Shown here: in pieces, positions 11,551 to 30,200 of the stretch
Position numbering within the stretch: the stretch's first letter is position 1
Layout: every line of letters begins with the position of its first letter
Assembly: GCF_028640845.1 (NCBI RefSeq)
Contig: NC_080540.1
Coordinates: forward strand, 134,320,420 to 134,384,419
Direction: 5' to 3'
Source of the DNA: Ahaetulla prasina
Taxonomy: Eukaryota > Chordata > Lepidosauria > Squamata > Colubridae
Length of the DNA stretch: 64,000 nucleotides
The notes under the pieces: generated by a model
Seen by the model: the letters and a program-made list of their open reading frames with translations, nothing else
Told to the model about the DNA's origin: nothing
Database searches by the model: none
Position numbers and translations under genes: made by a program

Positions 11551-12270
11551 CTATTTTTAGGGCTCATGTGAGACCAAGAAGTATTTACAAAGCTGAATTA
11601 GTGGAGTTCCGTAGAGGTACTTCGAAGTGAAGATGGCTCTGTGAAAGTGGAGCTGACAACTGCGGCAAAGACCCAAAAAATTCATGACTAAACTTCTTTA
11701 TATACTTGTTTTTTCTTAATTATATTTTCATTTGTTTAGCTAATTTATTGGCTACCCATCTTACCACAAGGTAACCCCTTTTTTCTTTCCTTTTTCCCTG
11801 CATTTTTTATCCTTTCTGTCCATTGTATTTTGTTTTGTTAATGTCAGTTTTTACTGCTGTAATTAAAATTCTTAATAAAAATTATATTTATGTAGAGAGA
11901 TTGGGGATGCTGAGAAGGGAGAAGATTAGAGAATAGACCTGAATGATCAAGAGAATAAACAAATTAGCACAGGTGGCAAGAAACCCTGTGAAGGACTATT
12001 TCAGATCATTCAAATGACTCTTCCGTAATGAATTCACTTTATATGAGAGTTGGAAATTCCTCTCAGTTTTCAAGAGGCTGCATATACCCAAGACGAGTAT
12101 TAAAAATACCTTACTGGAAATCCCACGCCCTCCCTAAAGTTGAATTAGCATTGCAGTTAAGAAAATACTGCTGTCAGATCAAACGATGTGATTTCCATGC
12201 AAATTTCATTCCAAATCAAGTACCGCATTTAAGAGGCGTCACTATATTTCTATCACCTATTTTTTTTTCC
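11364..12270. other. Spacer with a GT/GA microsatellite
   Basis: No gene seen. A GTGTGTGTGAGAGAGA tract lies at about 11510-11550. The stretch 11640-11890 ends in AATAAAAA and may be the 3' end of an unidentified retroposon. Confidence 0.5.
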
Positions 12271-12277
12271 ACCTGAG

Positions 12278-12296
12278 ACTACAATTCCCAGGAGGC
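12278..12296 (+). promoter_or_regulatory. ZNF143/SBS-type promoter motif
   Basis: ACTACAATTCCCAGGAGGC closely matches the SBS motif (ACTACAATTCCCA...GC) bound by ZNF143 and found at many CpG-type, often bidirectional, vertebrate promoters. It lies about 340 bp upstream of the proposed PYCR1 first-exon donor. Confidence 0.65.
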
Positions 12297-12432
12297 AGCG
12301 CAATCGTGAACCCGTATTGTATCGTACTAATAATGGAAACGCCCAGGATGCAGCAGCCATTACCGGCAAAAAACCGAAGCCTGAGCATCGCTCGAAGAAA
12401 TCAGTCCTTCGCGGCCTCCGTGGAAAGTCGAC

Positions 12433-12441
12433 TGATGCAAC
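12433..12441 (+). promoter_or_regulatory. ATF4-type CARE (C/EBP-ATF response element)
   Basis: TGATGCAAC fits the composite CARE consensus bound by ATF4-C/EBP dimers. PYCR1 is an established ATF4 target in mammals, and the site lies about 200 bp upstream of the proposed first-exon end. Confidence 0.6.
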
Positions 12442-12479
12442 TGCAAACAAAGCTTAGTCCTATAGCTAGCAGACGATGA

Positions 12480-12640
12480 GCTTGCTCAGCAGCTGATTGA
12501 AGGAGAGGGCAAGGAGGCCACACCCTCTCATTCGGATTGGCTGAGAACTTATCTTTGTCCTGTGCTTTGCCACGGCTTCTCTTCTCCCCTCCGATTCTGA
12601 ACGAGCCACGTGGGAGTATCAGGTTTGTTCGCTAGGGGGT
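12480..12640 (+). promoter_or_regulatory. PYCR1: PYCR1 core promoter and non-coding first exon
   Basis: A CpG-containing stretch with an inverted CCAAT box (ATTGG, 12536-12540) and a CACGTG E-box (12607-12612), the type bound by MYC/USF. A strong splice donor, GGG followed by GTAAGTGG, begins at 12639. It pairs with the acceptor TATACTAG ending at 13027, giving a 5' UTR intron of about 390 bp. The transcription start itself is inferred. Confidence 0.6.
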
Positions 12641-13061
12641 AAGTGGGCTCCATAGAGACGCGTATTGGGGTGGGGGCTGGGTCGGGGAGAACCTGAAGAG
12701 TATGGAAAGGATCGATCAGCGATGCAAAGGGAATGGAAGATCGCGTTCAAGGGGACAGGGACCGTAGGATGGACAGGAAGAAAAGCACAGCAGCAGGTGG
12801 GAGTGGAGCCGGCTCCAAGAAAGGAAAAAGATTAAACGAGCTGTGATGTCAAGTTGAGGGTGTGTGTTAGTTAGGAATCCTGCAGTAGCCCTTCTAAACA
12901 TTTTTTGTCCCAGACACTTAGATTCTCTAAATCCAGTGCAAAACCTGAAGACTGTTCCTGTAATTTGCAAGAATTATATTACTATCACCGGCACGTTTAG
13001 TTGATATTCTCCTTTTTTTTATACTAGGGATCCATTAGGTCACTTCTAGAAACTTGTTACC

Positions 13062-20638
<7,577 letters not shown>

Positions 20639-21510
20639 AGAGACTCAGGCCTTGCCTGAGCCTGTTTTCTTTGTCTTTGAATGGAATATTTAGCACACAT
20701 CATTTTAAAGTGGGGTGTTTGGGTGGAGAGGTGTCCTGGATTTGAGATGCTGAAAGAAAGGCATTTAAATTTCCAGAAGTAATTATTAAGGTATAGTAGA
20801 CAGGGCAATGTTCTTGAGGGGAAAGTACTTTTTTCAGCCAATTCTCTTAGGGAGGAAACTTCAGCAGTCTTCATTTGAACTTGACAGATGATTTGTTTAC
20901 ATTTTTCAGTCCAAATGTTCCTAGTTAACCTCACAACAGATTTGCACAACAGGTGATCCAGAAAAATAATTACAGTACATAGTCAAACAAAAGTTGTATC
21001 TAAGTATTTCCAAGTCTTGTTCACTTGCATTCATTCATTTGTTCATTATTTCATTCCTCTCTCACATAGACGCATACAAACACAAACATATATACAGGGT
21101 AGAAGCAGACTCTTCAGATCTTTTTTCTGCAATGTCTCTCATTTTAATCAAACAATTTTTTGTCTATTGCTTTTAGATTTTATATAGGTTATCTGGGCTA
21201 ATACGCTGCAAAAAGTATCTATAGTAGTCTAATCTCTTCATTCCATAAGAACATAAGAATCTATTTTAAAAAGATCAGTCTGATTCTCCATTTGGCCACA
21301 AATTGTGTCTACTCTGACTGGCAGCAACTTTCTAGTCTTTAGCAGAGCTCTCATTTCTTGCTATCTAAATTGGATTTGCCCAAGATTTTGATCTTTAATT
21401 TTCATGCAGGTAATGTGTAAACTTCTAGTACGAAAGCTATAAGAAATCTCATCTAGGTTCAGAATCTGCTATGGCATATGTCTGGAAGTTGTTCAAATTG
21501 TGTGGGGATT
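20639..21510 (+). other. PYCR1: PYCR1 3' UTR and downstream flank
   Basis: No canonical AATAAA lies soon after the stop. The first clear one is at 22702-22707, beyond the SINE, so the true 3' end is unresolved. The region has no other gene. Confidence 0.4.
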
Positions 21511-21866
21511 AGGTAAAGGTAAAGGTTCCCCTTGCACATATGTGCTAGTTATTCCCGACTGTAGGGAGCAGTGCTCATCTTCATTTCAAAGCCGAAGAGC
21601 CAGCGCTGTCCGCAGATGTCTCCATGGTCATGTGGCCGGCATGACTAAATGCCAAAGGCACACGGAACACTGTTACCTTCCCACCAAAGGTGGTCCCTAT
21701 TTTTCTACTTGCATTTTTTACGTGCTTTCAAACTGCTAGGTTGGCAGAAGCTGGGACAAGTAACAGGAGCTTATCCCGTTATGCGGCACTAGGGATTCGA
21801 ACCGCTGAACTGCCGACCTTCTGATCAACAAGCTCAGCGTCTTAGCCACTGAGCCATGTGTCCCTA
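21511..21866 (-). mobile_element. Sauria-type tRNA-derived SINE with 10-bp TSD
   Basis: On the minus strand it begins with a tRNA-like head: box A region TGGCTCAGTGGCTAAGACG and box B GGTTCGAATCC. The body gtgccgcataacgggata and catgccggccacatgacc is the conserved Sauria SINE core, and the tail is a CCTTTACC repeat of BovB type. The direct repeat TGTGGGGATT flanks it (21501-21510 and 21867-21876), a full-length insertion. Confidence 0.92.
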
Positions 21867-23935
21867 TGTGGGGATTATTCATACATAATTTTGATTTTCA
21901 CAGTGTGTAGCTATTAACACAAGGTATTAACATTTTGGCACTACAGTCAGAAATAACAAACAGTACATGCAAGACTGAGTAACAATTAGATGCATTAGTG
22001 ATCTAATCATGAATTTATTGGATTTATTCACAGCATTCCTCTATTAGATAAGGACTAAGACTTGAAGCTTGCCTAAGGCTGCAAAATGAAAAAAAAAATA
22101 GTTGTGAGGTGTACCTTCTAAGTAGACCTGAAATCTAAGAACTTACTATAGTGAGGTGCAGAGAAGTTAGTTCTCTTATTTCTTTTAAGGCTAGAGTCTT
22201 GCTTTGCTAAAATGCTCCCTGCCCTTTCTAGGACAGGGATATCGTGTGTTATATATTGCTTTTGAGTAAAATATTTTTCTGCTGAGAAAAGCAGAACTTA
22301 GCCTTTATCTGTAGAACTTAAGTCTCTTTATATCCTGGAGGCAGACACGTGTTCTGAACTAATTGGGAGCTTCAGCATGCAGGTTCTGCTAAAGAGCCCA
22401 AAGACTGAAAAGATGTAGGTGGTGATTGTGCCCACAAAAAGATCAAGGGCAGAGCAATTCTGTACTACTTCATCATTGTCCCCTTCCTGCCTTTGTCTTA
22501 TTCTAGTCTTTTCTTGCCACTTTTTCCTATTTTCTGGAATACACATAACAGGAGCAGTGGCTTTTATTTTGTGAATGAGCAAAACCATTGACTCATTATT
22601 TCCCATCTTTTAAACCTATAAGGAAAAGCTCAGAAACAACTATTCTTTCTTTAAACAAACCACACTTCTTGTTACATCTGAACTCAGGAAACTTCTTAAA
22701 TAATAAAGTGACAATGATCTAGAGTTAAACTATATCCAAAGGAATATGAAGCAGGATTCTCTTGGGGTGAAGCTTTGGCTTATTTTTTTATGACTACCCA
22801 AATGGTCAAAGAATTAGAGGAGAAAACATTTTTGCTCTACTTGCTGCAATTTGTAGATACTATTTTTCAGAAAATCTTTATGTATGGGATACTGATAGTC
22901 TGCATTCTTCGATTTAAAATTACATTTGACTACTTCTGTATCCTGATTGCATTAAAGTAAGCGTGTGAAACCTCTGGTGTTTTCTTTCTTGGCTTCCCTT
23001 CAACAAAGAAATTCGGCCAACTTTTCCCACTTCCTTGAATGGAAGAGATGGAACAAAATTGGGCTGAGGGAGTAAAAATACAGTAGAGTACTATCTATCA
23101 GCATCTTGCTGATAGACAGATAGAAGAAGATCCGGTTGTAATAAGTTTGATTTTTAATTTAGAATAAAGCTGACAACTTACATGTAAGAAATACATATTA
23201 TAGAGAAGCTTTTGATTATTACATGCCTATGAGTGAGAATGACACTGGAGTGCAGTCAGAAACAACTTTATCTGAATGTGAAGGTACCAACCAATGATTT
23301 CGCAGCACCTCTCAGTGCAGTGGCTAGTTCAGACTTGGGGGGAAAAAAGAGAATCATCAGCCTGAGGGGATTCAGCTGGAAGAGTTGCTTAGCAACCAAG
23401 AAAGACAGTTATCATTAGAAGTCAAAGAGGCGGAGCTACCAAGGAGAAGAGGAGGGCTGAACAAAGACTATTGGCCAGAAAACCCTGACCTGTCAAGAGA
23501 AACAGTCCTGGTCATGCCCCTCCTACATATGAGGAGCCATGCATCTTGCATTTCACAGATCTGTGCGGACAACTCTCTTTGTATCTCACCATCGTGTACC
23601 TCAGCCCCTTAGCTGCCTTCTTAGTTGTTCAGACCCTTTGCCATCAGAATTCTGTTCTGATGGCAAAGAAATATGTCCATTAGTTATATCTGTGATTTCT
23701 GTGGGCTAGGACAAAACAGATTGTCACAAGCCTAAATCCCAGTCACCTAAGGAGAGTAATTAACTGCTGGTCACATAGCAATAAAAATTGTCATGGATCA
23801 ACTTGCCGCCAAAAACTCTCATTCATGCAGCAGGTGGTGCTACTTAAAGCACAGCTTTAAGCTACAAGCTCTGCAAGTCTAGTCATTGCAGGCAGCAGCA
23901 ACAGTGCCATACCACACAAACCAGAAATGTTCATA

Positions 23936-25457
23936 GCATGCTTTGTGGCGAAGGTTGTAGAGAGTGTGGTGGCACGTCAATTACCCCAATACCTGGAGGA
24001 AACTGTCTATCTAGGCCCGTTCCAGTCCGGTTTTCGGCCCGGATACAGTACAGAGACGGCTTTGGTCGCGCTGGTTGATGATCTCTGGAGGGCCAGGGAT
24101 AGGGGTTATTCCTCTGCCCTGGTCCTATTAGACCTCTCAGCGGCTTCTGATACCATCAACCATGGTATCCTGCTGCACCGGTTGGACGGTTTGGTAGTGG
24201 GAGGCACCGTTTATCGGTGGTTCTCCTCCTATCTCTCCGACTAGTCGCAGACGGTGTTGACGGGGGCAGAGATCGACCCCGAGGCGCCTCACTTGTGAGG
24301 TGCCGCAGGGATCGATTCTCTCGCCTCTCCTGTTCAACATCTATATGAAGCCGCTGGGTGAGATCATCAGTGGTTTTGGGGTGAGGTACCAACTGTACGC
24401 TGATGACACGCAGCTGTACTTTTCCACCCCAGGCCACTCCAACAAAGCTGTCGAAGTGCTGTCCCGGTGTCTGGAAGCCGTACGGGTCTGGATGGGGAGA
24501 AACAGGCTCAAGCTCAATCCCTCCAAGACGGAGTGGCTGTGGATGCCAGCACCCCGGTACAGTCAGTTGCAGCCGCGGCTGACTGTTGGGGGCAAGTCAT
24601 TGGCCCCAATGGAAAGGGTGCGTAACTTGGGCGTCCTCCTGGATGGACGGCTGTCTTTTGAAGACCATTTGACGACCGTCTCCAGGAGAGCTTTTTACCA
24701 GGTTCGCCTGGTTCGCCAGTTGCGCCCCTTCCTAGACCGTGATGCCCTATGCACGGTCACTCATGCGCTCGTGACATCTCGCTTGGATTACTGCAATGCT
24801 CTCTACATGGGGCTCCCCTTGAAGAGCATCCGAAGGCTCTAGTTAGTTCAGAATGCAGCTGCGCGGGTGATAGAGGGAGCCCCTTGTGGCTCCCATGTGA
24901 CACCACTCCTGTGCAGGCTGCACTGGCTACCTGTGGCCTATCGGGTGCGCTTCAAGGTTTTGGTTACTGTCTTTAAATTGCTCCATGGCTTATAGCCGGG
25001 TTATCTACGGGACCGCCTACTGCTACCGAATGCCTCCCACCGACCCGTGCGCTCTCACAGAGAGGGACTCCTCAGGGTGCCGTCGGCCAGGCAATGTTGG
25101 CTGGCGACCCCCAGGGGACGGGCCTTCTCTGTGGGGGCCCCTACCCTCTGGAATGACCTCCCCACAGGACTCCGCCAACTTCCTAACTTTCGGACCTTTC
25201 GCCACGAGCTGAAGACCTATTTGTTCACTTGCGCAGGACTGGCATAGGATTTTAGATTTATATGGTTTTTAATTTTATATGGATTTTATTATTCTAAATT
25301 TTTTAATCTTGGCCAATTGAATAAGTTTTTTAATTGTATTTTAATAGTATTTATATTGTAATATTATTGTTTATTTTATCTGGCTGTGAACCGCCCTGAG
25401 TTCTTTGGGAGAAGGGCGGTATAAAAATTTAAATAATAAATAAATAAATAAATAAAT
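23936..25457 (+). pseudogene. L2-clade LINE fragment inserted in the Gypsy gag
   Basis: A 5'-truncated copy starting in the RT domain (AKVVESVVARQLPQYL), with LLDLSAASDTIN at 24130 and YADDTQLYFSTPGH in the 24300-24842 frame. The C-terminal part lies at 25047-25247. An in-frame TAG at 24242, a frameshift before 24300 and a TAG at 24841 disable it. It ends with the ACCGCCC...GGGCGGT stem-loop (25390-25420) and an AAAT tail. The flanking host phrases CCAGAAATG and CCAGAAACA may be a decayed target duplication. Confidence 0.9.
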
Positions 25458-26071
25458 GCCCAGAAACATTTGATGGGGTACTGACTCAATTTCATGTCTT
25501 TTGAGCACAGTATAACCTATATAAGAGCCTAAGAAGTGAACATTTTACCTCGGACAGACTTAGGGTTGGATTTGTCATCAGCTTGTCAGGAGATTCTGCT
25601 AAATGGGCGACAGTGTTGCTAATGCCCCCTGCTAGACAACATTGCTGAATTCAGCCTTCAGTTTCAAGCTCTTTATGCCAATCCCAAAAACAGCTTTGGG
25701 CCAGGAATTACCAAAATCGAGAACTAAGAGAAGGGTGCTGCTATGCCATGATAGCCCAGCTGCATGCAACTTTGATTTCTTTAAGACTTTTGTGAAGATT
25801 TTTGGTATCCATGAATCCAAGATAATGTACAGTAAGTCAGTATGTCACCTGCTGTTCCACTAGTGGTAGAGGAAAAGATGTTATTAGGCAAATCATTGGG
25901 ATTTTTTATGCTATTACGTGACCCAACACATCCATGGGCTTTGTATCCTAGGATTTTATAATGTATCAAAGTCAAAAGATAACACAACAATCTTGGTAGT
26001 GACAAACACTCACTAAGATGACTCACTGCATAGCTTGTCCAGGTCTGCCCACAGCCAAAGGCACCACTTGG

Positions 26072-26542
26072 CTATTTACATAGCATATCTACTGTATACA
26101 TGGTTAACTGAACACTTGGTTTCAGACTAGCCCACAAATCACTGCTAGGTTTTGGTAAGTTTTTCAAAAGTCTAGGGCTCCAAATCTTACAAGCATCATC
26201 TAGAGTCAGACACAATGGGTGAATGGAATTCTGAAGCAATATTTCAGATGTTTTATTAACTACCAGCAAGATAACTGGGCAGGCCTCCTTAGCCTCCATC
26301 ATACCTACATTCTTGGCTAACCATGGCACCACCACCCTTTTTTTTTCTGCTGACCTCACCAGCTTCTGTTCCAGCCTTGGATCAGCTCTTGCAGGAACTA
26401 CAATCAATTCATCACATTCTCCAAGATCAGTTACAGAAGGCCAAATTATAAACACTTTGCTAATTGACATCACCCTGCAGGCCCACCAATAGTTGTGGGG
26501 GACTTCGAATGAGTCTTCTCTAAGCACCTTGTGACCAATCAC
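26072..26542 (-). other. Unrecognised 156-codon open frame inside the Gypsy element
   Basis: A minus-strand frame of 156 codons, opposite in direction to the LTR element around it. It has no motif I recognise with confidence. The order of aromatic and basic residues (VPARADPRLEQ, PWLAKN, HPLCLTLDDA) faintly recalls the end of a DIRS-type RT/RNase H region. I do not claim that identity. It is most likely a fragment of another retroelement or a chance frame. Confidence 0.3.
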
Positions 26543-28429
26543 CTATCAAACAAGTTCAATAACTGCTTCCTATGATCATTCCCAGGAAAAGTATCATCAA
26601 CCCATTTGCTTTTTAGCTCAAGTTATCTTCCAGTTTCCATGTTCATCCTGTATTGCATCATTCCTTTCAGGTTCCTATGGCACCTGCCAACTCTCCTTGC
26701 TTCTCAGCACTGAATCCACCACCCTTTGTAATTAAAATGGAATATAAATATGAGGTGGATCACATTCTAGATTTCTGGCACGCTTGGGGCTGACTCAGTG
26801 GACTGGAAATGTTATGGACCAGAGAATTCCTTGGAAGATGTCAATGATGTTCAAGCTTCCATCATACATACCTGTTTCATTGACGGTAACCACAGAAGCT
26901 GAGGCCTCAGTTTGCAGGAGAGGAGACCTGGGGTGGAGAGAATAGTGTCGTGGCCTATTCATACTTGAAGAGGATCATCAGTCTGAGGAGATTCAGATGC
27001 AAAAGTGTTCTAACAAGGAAGGCAACTATCACTGGCATCAGAAGACATTGGCCTCCCTCCAATACAAGGGCCTACTGCAAGGAGAGGAGGGATGAAGAAG
27101 CAAGACTATTGGCCAGAAAGAAACCTGCCCTGTCAAAGGAACAAATCTGGGTCACACACTACCTATAAGGGAAGCTGTGTACCTACAGATCTGTTAGCAA
27201 CAATTCTGTTTACCTTGCCATCATGTTCCTCAACTCCTTAGCTGCCCTGTTTGTTCAAACATTTTGCCATTAGAGTTCCGTTTCAAAACCATTTTAGTAA
27301 ACCATTTATATAAGACCTGTTTGTCTGTAATTTCCATGGGCTAGGGCAGAACAGACTCTTAGTCACATATTCCCTTATTGACCATTTTGCTGAATAACTT
27401 GGTCACTGCAATGGAAGTTGGTTGCTAAATGAAGAGAGTGGATATAGAACACAGAAATATTTAATTTCATATTACACAGAAGTTGTTCCAGGTTTTGTTC
27501 ATGCAGGGATTCGATCGAAATATACAGTTTGACCTGGAATGCTTAAACTTTTGCATGCAACTCAACATCTAACATTGTCTTGAATCTATATATTTTAGGT
27601 GTCTTGTTTTAAATATTACACTTTCTAGTGGTGGGGTTGGTTTTGTGTTCTTTCTAACTCTGAAGAAATTACAATGCATAACACTTGTTTGGAAAAATTC
27701 CTCTAGAAAAATTGATTAACACTCTTCACTTAGTGTCTTGGATTTATCAGGTTCAACGTTCACTCTGCTATAGCAGAGGTAGGCAGCGTGATATTTGTGG
27801 GTACAGTGTGCCTGTAAATTATTCTTAGAAAATATTCATTATGTATGGCTGTAGCCTAGTGTTCTCTTTGGAAATATAGAGGATGGGGTGGAATAACTTC
27901 ACTAGTTTACCCTTCAGATATATTGTTTTAATAGGACATGCATACCTTAGGTGGCTTTTTTTGAATAGCTAAGCCCTCCTTCACAGCAGCCCTTTAGAGA
28001 GAATGGGCACAGCAGATTCCCAAATCTTCATATATGTTTACTGGTCCAAAATGCTTGCTGAATCTTGCTATATACACTTAATTATTTGTAACTTCTAGAA
28101 CCATACAATGAGAAATAGCAAAACTAATAGGTAGTACACATTATGTGCTCTATTAGGACTTAATAAAATTCCAGTAACTGCTAACATTGTATAACCATTA
28201 TAAATGGAAAACAAAACTGTTTCCTATCACAGTTTTTTCATTAGAGGAAGGCTTTATGTTAATTTCTATGTTTTATATAATTTTGCTGATCACTGAAAAA
28301 AATCACAATGAAATCCTATATTTAGGATTTATCTGTTTCAGTAATGGAAGCAGGATAGCAATTCATATTCCCACTGTAGTTTCTTAAAGCTACTCTAGAA
28401 GCATGGCAGATAAATAGAACGTTAAAAGT

Positions 28430-30200
28430 CAGCAGTAGAGAACACCGGAAGCGTTGCGACGAGACGGACAGGGAAAAGCAAGCTCCACCAAGCTTTGCGA
28501 ATCCTCGGGCCAATGAACCACCGTTTGAGGGGTCTTCAGACTGGAACTGTCCTGTAGAGATGGTGAAGAATAAGGGGCACCTCAGATGACTGAGAGGAAC
28601 TAGCAAGTTCCTCGGAGGTCGGAGGAAATTCCTTCGACTCAACGGCGGAGTGATGGCTATGGCAGCCATCACTAAGCTGGGGCAACCGGACAAAGTAATT
28701 GAACAGGAGCAGTGAATTGGATGAAATATCAAAGCCGGGTGAGTGAATACCAACTCACAAAAAAGCACTCTAAATTTGACATTTGCAAAAAAAATTTGGC
28801 GGTGGAATAGCGGCTAAATTGAGAAGGACTGTGAACATAGTAAAACAAAAGAAACGGAAGCAGTACCCAAAGACCCGAGAGAAATTTGACTTTTAAAATT
28901 GAAGTAGAGACCCCTCAAACAAAAAAGAAAAAAACAGAACCCATAATTAAAGCTGGAAATTTGGACAATTTTGAAACTTTTAAAATTGGTTATAGATTAC
29001 AAAAAGGAAAAAATGGAGGATTTAAAATTGCAATGTGGTGGAATATCTCTGATTTTCTTTTTCCTCTACGAATTGGAATTAAGTAAATTTGGATACGGAT
29101 TTTAAACGGGACTAATTGGAAAAAATAAAAAGTTAAAACAAAACAAGGCACGGCTCTAAGTAAAGGAAACAAAATGGATACCTTTGCTAATTGTGGATTA
29201 GAACTGTGGATTTTAAAGTGACACCCAAAGATGAAAGAGAAAATTACAAGGACTAGCGGCTATTGTGGAAATTTTTCTATGGCAGCAATAAAGCTAGTGA
29301 GAACCGAAAGGGAGGATTTTGTCAATAAACTGTTTGATTTTGATAAGAATAAGAACTACAACTTTAAAAAATGGCACAGGGAATAATTGAAATGATGAGA
29401 AAGATGCATATGACTCTTAAGCAAGAATTAAAAGAAATAATCACAAGACCGTTTGGAAAACAGGATCCAGAAGAAACAAGAGCTGCTCCGGAACTGACAG
29501 CAAACAAAGAATCCATGAAACAAGAAAGGGCGTTGGAAGAGGAAGAAAAAAATACTGATGATGAACTATTAAGTGATTATGTAATTTTAAAACAGTTTAA
29601 GGGGAGAGGCGAAAGAATCATTGGAAAGGGGGAAAATAAAAAGGGAAATAGCACAAAGAAGCTGATGAAAGTAAATGGAAAAATACTGCCGCAATTTTTT
29701 CTGCTGGGAATTATTACGGACTGTACAGTAATTGAGACTAAATTGATTTTAAATCTAATAACAGCGGCAAGATTACTTATAGGACAGTATTGGAAGAAAA
29801 AAGAAGTACCTACAATAGAAGAATGGATATTAAAAGTTGCCAATTTGGCTGAGATGGTAAAAATCTCAGCCTTTTTGAAAGACAATATGCAAGAAAGATA
29901 CTTAAAGGAATGGAAAAAATGGATTGACTATATTCAAAGTAGATATCAGACTAAGAGTTATCAGACTGCCTTTGAATGATTAGGATGTATTATTTCTGAT
30001 TGTTTTGGGGGAAGTTAGGAACTGATGAGAATTGTAGGAGTATAATTGAGTTGGGAGGGAAATTTTTTAGCATATGTTTGTTTTATTTTTAACTATACCT
30101 TGTGTTTGTTCCGGGAAGTCGGGGAGGTTGTGAAGGAGGGGAGGAGAGGGGAGAAAGTGGGGGGAAAAAATTTGTAAAACTTTTTCAATAAAAAAAAAAA
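28430..30200 (+). mobile_element. Internally deleted L1 LINE
   Basis: A GC-richer leader at 28430-28560 is followed by A-rich sequence. A 202-codon frame at 29371-29979 then joins a charged, helix-forming N-terminal half to a C-terminal half resembling the last part of L1 ORF2 (NLITAARLL, QYWKKKEVPTIEEW). A short 3' UTR ends in TTTTTCAATAAAAAAAAAAA (30183-30202). The endonuclease and most of the RT are missing, so it needs help in trans. The two halves read in one frame. It could be a single deleted copy or a member of a non-autonomous L1 family. Confidence 0.7.

Larger units (their letters stand above)
23314..27367 (+). mobile_element. Decayed Ty3/Gypsy LTR retrotransposon (chromodomain type)
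   Basis: Two direct repeats of about 420 bp (23314-23728 and 26946-27367) share runs such as atcatcag(c/t)ctgagg, gactattggccagaaa and ccttagctgcc, and act as LTRs ending in GTCACA. Between them, 25460-25740 translates in broken frames to a gag-like segment (PETFDG, LSGDSAKWA). Near 26800-26880 there is an integrase C-terminal chromodomain-like remnant (LEDVNDVQAS). Protease, RT and most of integrase are not recognisable, so the element is internally deleted and inactive. An L2 fragment interrupts gag. Confidence 0.7.

Noticed and set aside
21511..21866. Functional tRNA gene from the box A/B sequence
   Set aside because: The tRNA-like head is part of a Sauria SINE with body, tail and target duplication, and no proper cloverleaf is kept.
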